Assembly (NCBI GenBank): GCA_020851785.1 | Contig: JADZCC010000081.1 | Span: 37,944-101,943, forward strand | Direction: 5' to 3' | Source of the DNA: Anaerolineales bacterium | GTDB taxonomy: Bacteria > Chloroflexota > Anaerolineae > Anaerolineales > Villigracilaceae | DNA length: 64,000 nt | Part shown: positions 43,608 to 51,404 of the stretch, piece by piece | Numbering within the stretch: position 1 is the first letter of the stretch | Layout: each line of letters starts with the position of its first letter | Program-made: the position numbers and the translations under genes | Notes under the pieces: model-generated | Seen by the model: only the letters and a program-made list of their open reading frames with translations | Told to the model about the DNA's origin: nothing | The model's database searches: none

Positions 43608-43636
43608 TTTACAAAAATACTCATATAAAATATAAT
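43608..43636 (+). promoter_or_regulatory. Promoter of abiEi-abiEii, leaderless
   Basis: TTTACA (43608-43613), a 17-base spacer and TATAAT (43631-43636), the latter ending exactly six bases before the AbiEi ATG. It is one of the best promoters in the window. Confidence 0.75.
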
Positions 43637-43642
43637 AAAAGT

Positions 43643-44254
43643 ATGAATGTAAAATATACAGAAACCCGTGAGGAAAAAATACGAAAGGTCGCAGAATCTC
43701 AAAATGGGACTTTGCTTGCCTCCGACCTGACGAGGTTGGAGATTCCGCGCGTCTATCTTTCCATCATGGAAAAGAATGGCGAGATCGAGCGGACTTCGCG
43801 CGGCGTCTATCGATTGACGCACGCCATTGAAGATGAATTATTTGGTTTTCAAGCGCGACATAAAGCCTGCGTGTATTCGCATGGCACGGCGCTCTACCTT
43901 CATGACTTGACCGACCGTGCGCCTTTGTTTTTTACGGTTACTGTTCCAAGCGGCTATCACTCCCAATCCCTCAACGCCAGTCGTTGCAAGGTTTTTTATG
44001 TAAATCGCCGACTGCATGGACTGGGCGTTGCTTCCGTGCCTTCCCCGCACGGCAACCCGATTAAGGTCGCCGGGCTGGAACGGACAATTTGCGATATTGT
44101 CAGAAGTCGCAATCAACTTGATTCTCAATCGCTGGGCGAATCTTTGCGACGGTACCTTGCAAAAAAAGAAAAAGATATCAACCTGCTTTATCAATACGCC
44201 AGGTCCTTCCGCGTGCTTCGGCTCGTTCGGGACTATCTCGAGGTTCTCTTATGA
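43643..44254 (+). CDS. AbiEi-like antitoxin of a type IV toxin-antitoxin pair
   Basis: A 203-residue protein with the AbiEi pattern: a winged helix at the N-terminus (ESQNGTLLASDLTRLEIPR, GEIERTSRGVYRLT) and the conserved AYSHGTALYLHDL-type segment (here CVYSHGTALYLHDLTDRAP), then the C-terminal domain. In known pairs it represses its own promoter and silences the nucleotidyltransferase toxin without binding it. The gene has its own strong promoter and is read as a leaderless message. It overlaps the toxin gene by four bases. Confidence 0.9.
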   Translation: MNVKYTETREEKIRKVAESQNGTLLASDLTRLEIPRVYLSIMEKNGEIERTSRGVYRLTHAIEDELFGFQARHKACVYSHGTALYLHDLTDRAPLFFTVTVPSGYHSQSLNASRCKVFYVNRRLHGLGVASVPSPHGNPIKVAGLERTICDIVRSRNQLDSQSLGESLRRYLAKKEKDINLLYQYARSFRVLRLVRDYLEVLL

Positions 44255-45102
44255 GTCGCTCCATGCAATTCAAAGCCAACATCCGAAACATGGCTTTGCA
44301 GAAGCGGATTCCCGCCCAGGCGGTCTTGCAAAACCTCATGCTGGAACGTCTGCTGGAAAGAATCTCCCTTTCCAAATATAGCGACCATTTCATCCTCAAA
44401 GGCGGCCTGTTAATTGCGTCTTTGGTGGGGATAGAAAACAGAACCACCATGGATATGGACGCGACGCTGAAAGGCTACCCGCTCGACGCCGCTTTGCTTG
44501 AAAAAGCGCTACGAGATATTTGCGTTATGCAGATTGAAGATGACGCGGCCTTTGCTTTGAATCAAATTACGCCGATTCGGGATGACAATGAATACGGCGG
44601 ATTTCGGGCCGCCATTGGCGCTGAATACGAATCCATCCGCGTCCCATTGAAAATTGATCTGACGGCTGGAGATGTCATCACTCCCCAGGCCAGGCGCCTT
44701 GCCTACCCGTCAATTTTTGAAGATCGGACGTTCCATATCTGGGCGTACAACCTTGAGACGATCCTGGCAGAAAAACTTGAAACCATTCTGCGCCGTGGCG
44801 CGCTCAATACTCGCATGCGGGATTTTTACGACGTATATATCCTTACCGTAACCCGTCAGGCGGAGATTGACAGCGCGGTTTTGAAAAACGCTCTAATGGC
44901 CACCCTGCAGAAGCGCGGGACTCTGAATGCCTGGGATGACGGCAACAACTTGTTATCAGCCATAGCGCAGGATGCGCTCATGCTTCAAAGATGGGAGCGG
45001 TACGCCAAAGAAAACGAGTATGCAAAAAATATCGCCTTCCAGGAAACGCTTGGAAAAATCAACGATATGCTGGCGCGGATAAAGCAGGAAACGCAGATCT
45101 AA
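44251..45102 (+). CDS. AbiEii-like nucleotidyltransferase toxin
   Basis: A 283-residue protein of the AbiEii/MenA nucleotidyltransferase family. The P-loop-like FILKGGLLIAS (about residue 47-57) and the metal-binding TTMDMDATLKG (about 68-78) are present, followed by YNLETILAEKLETILRRG and RMRDFYDVYIL, typical of the family. The toxin blocks growth by modifying tRNA or rRNA ends. The overlap with abiEi (ATGA) makes this one unit. Its stop overlaps the next gene start by one base (TAATG). Confidence 0.9.
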   Translation: MSRSMQFKANIRNMALQKRIPAQAVLQNLMLERLLERISLSKYSDHFILKGGLLIASLVGIENRTTMDMDATLKGYPLDAALLEKALRDICVMQIEDDAAFALNQITPIRDDNEYGGFRAAIGAEYESIRVPLKIDLTAGDVITPQARRLAYPSIFEDRTFHIWAYNLETILAEKLETILRRGALNTRMRDFYDVYILTVTRQAEIDSAVLKNALMATLQKRGTLNAWDDGNNLLSAIAQDALMLQRWERYAKENEYAKNIAFQETLGKINDMLARIKQETQI

Positions 45103-46193
45103 TGCCCAACCATCATTACGAACTCGCCATGCCAAACGACGACCCCGAACTGCGCCGCCTGTTGCGCGAGAATCCGTTTGCGGGTTCCATCTCATTATCG
45201 TTGGAGCGCGAGCCAAATTACTTTCATGCTTCCCCGATTGAAGGCGCTTTTCACGAAACGCTCGTAGTGCGCGATTCAAATACCCAGCAAATCGTTGGCA
45301 TCGGCGATCGTTCCGTGCGCCCGCTGTACGTCAACGGCGAAATCAAAGAGGTCGGCTACTTCAGCGGCTTGCGCGTGGACTTGAAATATCAACATGGGCT
45401 GGCGCTGGCGCGTTTCCTCGGCAAAGGCTGGGAAGGTCAGCGCCAGCAACACAACGACGGGCGCGCAAAGTTTTATCTCATGAGCATCGTCTCCGACAAC
45501 AACCCCGCCAGGCGCCTGCTCGCTTCAAAACTGCCGCACTACCCGCGCCTGCATCTGCACACGCACATGCTCACCTATGCCATCCATCCCACTCACCCCA
45601 AACAAGAATCAAAAATAAAAATCACGCGCGCCGCATCGGATTCAATTCCCTCTATTGTGGATTGTCTCCACCGCAACGGCTTACGCCGCCAATTCGCCCC
45701 GCACTGGACGGAAGCGACGCTTCTTTCCGCGCTCACGCCGGGTCTCTCCATCTCAAACTTTTTCCTCGCCCAAAGCGGATCCCGCGTCCGCGGCTGTCTG
45801 GCGTTATGGGATCAACAAGCCTGCAAGCAAACCGTCGTGCGCGGATACAGCGGGAAGATGGCGCGCTATCGCAAACTGATCAACTTGTTCACGCCGCTAC
45901 CCAAGCCCAACACGCGCCTCAATCAATGCTTCGCCGCCTTCCTCGCCGTGGACGATGACGATCCCGAAGTTTTCTCGGCGTTGCTACGCGCCTTATATAA
46001 TGAAGCCGCCCGCCTTCGCTACGATTACTTCCTGCTCGGCTTGACGAAAGACAACCCCTTTCACTCCATCCTCAAAACCTACCGACCCATCCTCTACGCA
46101 AGCGACATCTACCTTGCCGCCTGGGAAGACGGCTTCGACGAAGTTGCCCGCGTGGATAACCGCCCCTCCGCGCCTGAGATTGCGTTGCTCTAA
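45102..46193 (+). CDS. GNAT-like acetyltransferase family protein, 363 residues
   Basis: A two-part protein with a GNAT-like first half: EVGYFSGLRVDLKYQHGLALARFL looks like motif A (R-x-x-x-x-G/A). The second half repeats a similar alpha/beta pattern with RAASDSIPSIVDCLHRNGLR. The family is unclear and an N-acyl transferase role would be inference. I start at 45102, where ATG overlaps the AbiEii stop; longer frames upstream lie inside the toxin gene. The Rieske gene begins 12 bases later. Confidence 0.7.
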   Translation: MPNHHYELAMPNDDPELRRLLRENPFAGSISLSLEREPNYFHASPIEGAFHETLVVRDSNTQQIVGIGDRSVRPLYVNGEIKEVGYFSGLRVDLKYQHGLALARFLGKGWEGQRQQHNDGRAKFYLMSIVSDNNPARRLLASKLPHYPRLHLHTHMLTYAIHPTHPKQESKIKITRAASDSIPSIVDCLHRNGLRRQFAPHWTEATLLSALTPGLSISNFFLAQSGSRVRGCLALWDQQACKQTVVRGYSGKMARYRKLINLFTPLPKPNTRLNQCFAAFLAVDDDDPEVFSALLRALYNEAARLRYDYFLLGLTKDNPFHSILKTYRPILYASDIYLAAWEDGFDEVARVDNRPSAPEIALL

Positions 46194-46205
46194 AAAGGAA
46201 ATCGA

Positions 46206-47219
46206 ATGAGCGAAAAGAACCCCGCCTTCCCCAAAGCCTGGTATCCGCTGGCGTTATCCTCGGACTTGAAGCGCGGCAAAATCTTGCGTCAGGTTGCGTT
46301 TGGGGTTCCCTTGGCGTTGTATCGTTCGCAACAAGGGCGGGTGGGGGTAATGACTGCAACCTGCATTCACATGGGCGCCGACCTTACGCGCGGCGCGGTT
46401 TCGGGCGAACGACTTCAATGCCCCATGCACAGTTGGGAGTTCAACGCCAATGGAACATGCGAGCATATCCCCGCTACTTCTGAAATTCCTCAGCGCGCCC
46501 GGCAAATTGCCCTGTGCGCCAAAGAACAACACGGAATCATCTTCGGCTTTTTGGGCGGCGAACCAAACGCGCCCCTGCCCGATTTTCCCGCCGAAGCCTT
46601 TCGCCAAACCAGCCGTATCACCGTCATGGATTTTGATACGCCTTATCAAGTTTTGGCTTCCAATTCATACGATTCTCAACATTTTTCAACCGTACATCAT
46701 CGCCCATTGATCGGCGCGCCCAGAGTCTATACCAACTCGCCGCATCATTATGGTTTGCACTTTCGCGCCAGCGTGGGCGGCGCAGGCTACAACGATCGTT
46801 TCCTACGCGCCGTCGGCGTGCGCGAAGTGGAACTGGTCGCCGATTGTTATGGCGGCAATATCGTGGTGGCCACCAGCGACCGCACCGCAACCTACATCAT
46901 GTTCGCGGTTTTGCCTGTCACCCAAACCTCGTCGCGCATCTTTGTGCTCAACGCCATCACCAAAACGCGCATGCAAAAAATCCCCGCTCTTTTCCGTCCG
47001 GCATGGATGGAACTCACGCATCGCCTCACGCTGGCCTTCCTGCATCACGATATCAAAATTGTCAGCGGACTGCAATTCAAATTTGGAATCCTGCTCCCTG
47101 AAGCGGATGCAGGCTTCATGGGCTGGATGCGCTACTGGAACTCGCTTCCCACTGCGACTTTGTTTGATTCTGTCTCTCAGGCAGAATCAACGCTGATGAA
47201 TTCCCATGCGCATGATTGA
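46206..47219 (+). CDS. Rieske non-heme iron oxygenase-like protein
   Basis: A 337-residue oxygenase. The Rieske [2Fe-2S] ligands are in CIHMGADLTRG and CPMHSWEF (CxH...CxxH, about residues 53-75), and the mononuclear iron site is in DSQHFSTVHHRP (His residues). It would hydroxylate or desaturate a hydrophobic substrate with electrons from a reductase not encoded nearby. AAAGGAA lies before the ATG. It overlaps the SPASM radical SAM gene by 14 bases, so they are co-translated. Confidence 0.9.
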   Translation: MSEKNPAFPKAWYPLALSSDLKRGKILRQVAFGVPLALYRSQQGRVGVMTATCIHMGADLTRGAVSGERLQCPMHSWEFNANGTCEHIPATSEIPQRARQIALCAKEQHGIIFGFLGGEPNAPLPDFPAEAFRQTSRITVMDFDTPYQVLASNSYDSQHFSTVHHRPLIGAPRVYTNSPHHYGLHFRASVGGAGYNDRFLRAVGVREVELVADCYGGNIVVATSDRTATYIMFAVLPVTQTSSRIFVLNAITKTRMQKIPALFRPAWMELTHRLTLAFLHHDIKIVSGLQFKFGILLPEADAGFMGWMRYWNSLPTATLFDSVSQAESTLMNSHAHD

Positions 47220-48357
47220 ACTCATCCTCGCGCCGCTGACGTGGCTGATGGCAGACGCTTTGGTGTTTTTTTGCATGGTTCTCGAAAAAATCCCTTTTAG
47301 GCGCTCGCCAACTGGATATGACAATCCGCGCGTGCGGCGCATGGTGGGGGGGATTGGCTATTGGGCGCATACCTTCCGCCTGACCCTGCCTAACATCCGC
47401 AAATGGCTGAAGACCCGCGGCGAACTTTTTCCGCTGGTCTTGCAGGTGCAAACCATCAATCGGTGCAATGGCGCCTGTTCGTTTTGCCCATACCCGTACA
47501 CCGTTCACTTGCAGGAGAAGCGTACGATGGACGATGCGCTGTACAGCAAAATTGTGGATGAATGCGTAGCCGAGCCAGACCTGCACGATTTTGTGCCCAT
47601 GTCCAAGAATGAGCCGCTGTTGGATGTCAAAATGGAAGCGCGGGTGGCGGAGTTCAAGCGCAAGGCGCAACCGCATCAACTGGTGGAGTTGGTGACCAAC
47701 GGCGCCGCGTTAACGCCCACGCGCATGAAACGCCTGATCGCCGCCGGGTTGGATTTGCTCACCGTCAGCGTTAACGCTTCGAATGAAACCACCTACAATC
47801 AAGTGATGGTCAAACTCTCGTGGAAGCAGGTGATGAACAACCTGGAGGCGCTTTCCAAAGAAAACCTGTCCATGACCAACGTATATCTGCGCTTTGTCAG
47901 CGAGCAGGATAACCGCAAAGATTTACAAATTTTTCGCAGGCGTTGGCAGGGTTTCAACCTGTTCAGCTTCACCGTCAATAACCGCGCCGGGACCGTGAAG
48001 GATTTTGAAACGCGGATTATCCATTATTCCGATTTCATTCAACGCCTCAAACGCATGGCGGGCAGTCATATTTATCCCGTCTGCCCGTATATTTTCGGCA
48101 TGATGCACATTTTGGAAAATGGCGATGTGCCCATGTGTTCAAACGATTGGGCCAACCGTGAAATTTTGGGCAACGTCCGCGCGCAGAGCATTCGCGAGAT
48201 TTACAACTCGCCGCGCATGAATCAAATCCGCGCGTTGATGGCGCAGGGCGGCTTTGAAGAGATTGACGCCTGCCGCGAGTGTTCGTTCTATCATGAGTTC
48301 ATGAAACCGCTCACCGCGAAAGAAAATGTTCAAGTGGCCGAGCCCATGATCGGTTAA
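47206..48357 (+). CDS. Radical SAM protein with SPASM-type C-terminus
   Basis: A 383-residue protein. An N-terminal hydrophobic stretch (IELILAPLTWLMADALVFF) may anchor it to the membrane. The radical SAM site is CNGACSFC (near residue 86), and the C-terminal SPASM region contains VCPYIFGMMHILENGDVPMC and DACRECSFY Cys residues for an auxiliary cluster. SPASM enzymes often modify peptides, but no precursor peptide is seen here, and the neighbours point to a small-molecule substrate. It overlaps the Rieske gene. Confidence 0.87.
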   Translation: MRMIELILAPLTWLMADALVFFCMVLEKIPFRRSPTGYDNPRVRRMVGGIGYWAHTFRLTLPNIRKWLKTRGELFPLVLQVQTINRCNGACSFCPYPYTVHLQEKRTMDDALYSKIVDECVAEPDLHDFVPMSKNEPLLDVKMEARVAEFKRKAQPHQLVELVTNGAALTPTRMKRLIAAGLDLLTVSVNASNETTYNQVMVKLSWKQVMNNLEALSKENLSMTNVYLRFVSEQDNRKDLQIFRRRWQGFNLFSFTVNNRAGTVKDFETRIIHYSDFIQRLKRMAGSHIYPVCPYIFGMMHILENGDVPMCSNDWANREILGNVRAQSIREIYNSPRMNQIRALMAQGGFEEIDACRECSFYHEFMKPLTAKENVQVAEPMIG

Positions 48358-48381
48358 GAAAGAAGCGAGGCGCGTTATCCA

Positions 48382-48936
48382 ATGAGAATTACGTTTATCC
48401 GTCCGCATATCACCGCCCGCCGCGCTACCGATGCGCTGGAGCCGTTGGTTTTCGGCATTCTGGCAAAATTGACTCCGCCGGATTTGGAAATTCTGCGCGA
48501 TTACGGAATGCAAACCTGGGCGGCGTTCACCATCGGGCACGACTACGATACCCCCGCGTCCATTCAACGCACGCTCGATTTCGCGCTCGAAAATAAATTC
48601 ACCTTTGCCGCGTTCAATACCCTGCTTCCTTATCCAAACACCGCGCTTTACCGAAAACTTGAAGCCGAAGGACGCCTGCTTTATGATGGCAAATGGTGGT
48701 TGCACGAAGACTACCGTTACAATCAAGCCGCCTTTCGCCCGGCCTTGATGACTCCTGATGAATTGACCCAATTCTCGTATCATGCCCGCAAGACCTTTAA
48801 TAGCATTGGCTCCATTTTTAGCCGCGTTTGGGATTTCAAAACCAACCTGCGTAATCCCTATCGCTTGGGCGTGTACCTCGTCTACAATCCGATCTTTAGA
48901 AATGAAACGCTCAAAAAACAAGGAGTTCGCTTGTAG
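48382..48936 (+). CDS. Internally deleted B12-radical SAM protein (likely non-functional)
   Basis: A 184-residue frame made of the first 35-38 residues of a B12-radical SAM protein (MRITFIRPHITARRATDALE) joined in frame to the C-terminal third (LRDYGMQTWAAFTIGHD ... YPNTALYRKLEAEGRLL ... FRPALMTPDEL). The rest of the B12 domain and the CxxxCxxC site are missing, about 250 residues by comparison with the two intact paralogues at 39796 and 41202. The join lies near 48490. It looks like a deletion derivative, catalytically dead. Confidence 0.75.
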   Translation: MRITFIRPHITARRATDALEPLVFGILAKLTPPDLEILRDYGMQTWAAFTIGHDYDTPASIQRTLDFALENKFTFAAFNTLLPYPNTALYRKLEAEGRLLYDGKWWLHEDYRYNQAAFRPALMTPDELTQFSYHARKTFNSIGSIFSRVWDFKTNLRNPYRLGVYLVYNPIFRNETLKKQGVRL

Positions 48937-48972
48937 TTCAAACTTAAGTTTGAACTACGGACTGGAATCAAA

Positions 48973-49683
48973 ATGCTACCCTCCCTCACCAGCCAAACCC
49001 TCCCACGCCAGGACCTGACGCCTGAAACCATTCAGGAAATGTTTGAAGTCTTCAATGAAAATTTTTCTCAAACTTCGCTTGAACTCTTCACCCGCGACCT
49101 GTATAACAAGAACTGGGTCATCCTCATCCGCGACGATGAGCGGAACAAAGTGCAGGGCTTTTCCACGCTGGGCATTTATGAAACGGAGTATCAAGGTCAA
49201 TGTATTACGGCGGTTTATTCTGGCGACACGATCATCCGCCGCGCCTATTGGGGCACGCCCGAACTTCCCAAAAAATGGATTCACACCGTGCTTGAAAAAA
49301 CAGCGGACATGCCCCAGCCCGTTTACTGGCTCCTCATCTCATCCGGCTATAAAACCTATCGCTTCCTCACCATCTTTTACAAGCAGTTTTATCCTTGCTA
49401 CAACCAGCCCACGCCGCCCGAAACCCAAACGCTGATGAATTTCCTCGCCGCCCAGCGCTACGGCGACGATTTTCAGCCCCACCTCGGAGTCGTCCGCTTC
49501 AAAGATGGCGCAACCCCACTGCGCGAAGGCGTCGCCGAAGTCACCGACGAGCGCTTGCACGATCCGCACATCGCGCACTACATTCGCGTCAACCCGCATC
49601 ATGATCAGGGCGACGAACTCGTCTGCCTCACTCGCGTCCATCCCAATAACTTCACTCCCGCAGGCAGGCGCATGGCGCGATGA
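48973..49683 (+). CDS. GNAT-like protein paired with GH3
   Basis: A 236-residue protein of unclear family. VILIRDDERNKVQGFSTLGIYETEYQG resembles a GNAT beta-strand core, and PQPVYWLLISSGYKTYRFLTIFYKQFYP is a long conserved-looking segment. No catalytic motif is certain. It overlaps the GH3 gene by four bases (ATGA), a sign that the two proteins work together. It could transfer an acyl group made by GH3, but that is inference. Confidence 0.6.
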   Translation: MLPSLTSQTLPRQDLTPETIQEMFEVFNENFSQTSLELFTRDLYNKNWVILIRDDERNKVQGFSTLGIYETEYQGQCITAVYSGDTIIRRAYWGTPELPKKWIHTVLEKTADMPQPVYWLLISSGYKTYRFLTIFYKQFYPCYNQPTPPETQTLMNFLAAQRYGDDFQPHLGVVRFKDGATPLREGVAEVTDERLHDPHIAHYIRVNPHHDQGDELVCLTRVHPNNFTPAGRRMAR

Positions 49684-51332
49684 AAGCCGCCTTCGCCAAC
49701 CGTCTCTGGTTGTTCGCGTCCCGCAAAGCCGCAAAAGATTTTCACCGTGCCTCGCGCCACGTCGCCGAAACGCAAGCGCGCCTGCTTCAAAATTATCTAA
49801 CCCAAAATCGAAACACTGCCTACCTCACGCATCACGCAACACGAATTACGAATTGCCATTTACCAATTACCAATTCTCTTCCCATCACCACCTACGACGA
49901 CTACGCTCCCTACATCACCCGCATCGCCAACGGCGAAGCCAACGTCCTCACCCGCGACCCCGTCCAACTCTTTGAACTTTCCAGCGGCTCCACTTCCGCA
50001 TCGAAGATGATTCCCTACACGCGGACTCTCAAACGCGAATTTGGATTCGGACTCTCCGCCTGGATTCACGACCTGTTTACGCATCGCCCCGCGCTGATGG
50101 CTGGTCCCGCTTACTGGAGCATCTCCCCGCTGACGGCTGGCCCGCGCCGTACGCCTGCTGGCATCCCCATCGGTTTTGAGGAAGATAGCGCCTATCTCGG
50201 CTCGTTCGGCTCGCTCATCGAATCCTCTTTGATGGCGGTTCCCAACTTCGTTAAGCGCCTTCAAGATGTGGATGATTTTCGGTATGTCACCCTGTTGTCT
50301 CTTTTGCGCTGTGAAGACCTGCGCCTGATCTCCGTTTGGAATCCCACCTTTCTGACGTTATTGCTTGCGCCTCTTGAACGCTGGTGGGACTCGCTCCTCA
50401 AAGACCTTGCCGAAGGGACAATCACCCTGCCCAACCAATCCTTCGACTTCACTCAGGACAAGCCTCCAATAACGGGTTACAGGTTGCAGGTTACAGGTTG
50501 CAAGTTGCGAGCGGCGCATCTTTCCAAACTCTCCCCAACTAACTATGCCTCCATCTGGAAAAACCTTGCGCTGATTAGTTGCTGGGCGGACGGCGCTTCC
50601 GAACCGTATGCGCGGGAACTGCAGAACTTATTCCCAGACGTAACGCTCCAACCCAAAGGCTTGCTCGCCACCGAAGCCTTTATTTCTTTTCCATTAACGG
50701 GCTGTAACGGCGGCGTGTTGGCCATTACCTCACATTACTTTGAATTCCTCGCCGAGAGCGGCGATCTCCTTCTGGCGCATCAACTTGAAAAGGGAAAGAC
50801 CTATTCCGTCATCGTCACCACGGGCGGCGGGCTGTATCGCTATCAACTCAACGACCTTGTAGAAGTGACCGATTTCTATCACCAAATCCCATGCGTTAAA
50901 TTCATCGGTAAGGCGGATAAAGTCTCCGATTATTTTGGCGAAAAACTCAATGAGCAATTTGTGATTGGCGTTCTAAAAGAATTATTTGCAAAGCGCAACC
51001 TTAATCCCGTCTTCTACATGCTTGCCCCCGATGACGCCTCGCCTTTTCACTACACCCTTTACCTCGAACTCCCTGAGCGCTCAAGCGCCCAACTGCCCAA
51101 CGACCTGGCCGCCCAACTTGATAACTCCCTGCGCGCCAATTTCCACTATGACTACTGCCGCAGGCTGGGTCAACTGGCTGAAACGCAGGCAGTTCAAATC
51201 AAAGACGGAAGCGCGCTGTACATCCAAGCCTGTCAGGAGCGCGGACAAAAATTGGGCGACATCAAAGCCTCGGTCTTGCAAAAATCCACGGGCTGGAATT
51301 TGGTCTTTGCTTTTCGGGAATCAGAAGATTGA
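49680..51332 (+). CDS. GH3-family acyl-adenylate/amide synthetase with in-frame inserts
   Basis: A 550-residue enzyme of the GH3 family (ANL superfamily), related to plant enzymes that link jasmonate or auxin to amino acids through an acyl-adenylate. The ATP loop FELSSGSTSASKMIPYT (about residues 97-113), SCWADGASEPYARELQNLFP, LLATEAFISFP and TTGGGLYRYQLND (adenylation site) fit. Residues about 49-67 and 254-277 are encoded by simple-repeat-like DNA and do not look like family sequence; they sit between conserved blocks. It is the last gene of the cluster. Confidence 0.85.
   Translation: MKAAFANRLWLFASRKAAKDFHRASRHVAETQARLLQNYLTQNRNTAYLTHHATRITNCHLPITNSLPITTYDDYAPYITRIANGEANVLTRDPVQLFELSSGSTSASKMIPYTRTLKREFGFGLSAWIHDLFTHRPALMAGPAYWSISPLTAGPRRTPAGIPIGFEEDSAYLGSFGSLIESSLMAVPNFVKRLQDVDDFRYVTLLSLLRCEDLRLISVWNPTFLTLLLAPLERWWDSLLKDLAEGTITLPNQSFDFTQDKPPITGYRLQVTGCKLRAAHLSKLSPTNYASIWKNLALISCWADGASEPYARELQNLFPDVTLQPKGLLATEAFISFPLTGCNGGVLAITSHYFEFLAESGDLLLAHQLEKGKTYSVIVTTGGGLYRYQLNDLVEVTDFYHQIPCVKFIGKADKVSDYFGEKLNEQFVIGVLKELFAKRNLNPVFYMLAPDDASPFHYTLYLELPERSSAQLPNDLAAQLDNSLRANFHYDYCRRLGQLAETQAVQIKDGSALYIQACQERGQKLGDIKASVLQKSTGWNLVFAFRESED
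49825..49880. repeat. Simple-repeat-derived insert in the GH3 gene (1)
   Basis: Degenerate words such as ACGAATTACGAATTGCC and TTTACCAATTACCAATTCTC occur in a row, in frame, in an otherwise normal coding sequence. The encoded stretch (HHATRITNCHLPITNSLPIT) is low-complexity. Confidence 0.6.
50440..50509. repeat. Repeat-derived insert in the GH3 gene (2)
   Basis: A TTCGACTTCACTCAGGACAA block followed by near-tandem GGTTACAGGTTGCAGG words, in frame. It encodes FDFTQDK and then TGYRLQVTGCKL, which do not resemble the enzyme. Confidence 0.65.
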
Positions 51333-51351
51333 AAATTCGATTTTCTGCCGC

Positions 51352-51380
51352 TTGACATATATTCTGCCCCACAGCATACT
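51352..51380 (+). promoter_or_regulatory. Promoter of the alpha-2-macroglobulin gene
   Basis: TTGACA (51352-51357), a 17-base spacer and CATACT (51375-51380), about 25 bases before the ATG. AAAGGTGG serves as ribosome site. Confidence 0.72.
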
Positions 51381-51404
51381 CGTCCATATATAGAAAGGTG
51401 GTCT

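Noticed and set aside
44991..45101. A 37-residue extension of the GNAT-like protein at 45102
   Set aside because: It would run inside the AbiEii gene in another frame; the TAATG overlap gives a better start.
47206..48357. A RiPP (ribosomal peptide) system around the SPASM radical SAM gene
   Set aside because: No small precursor gene with a Cys/Gly-rich core and no peptide-binding RRE domain is visible nearby.
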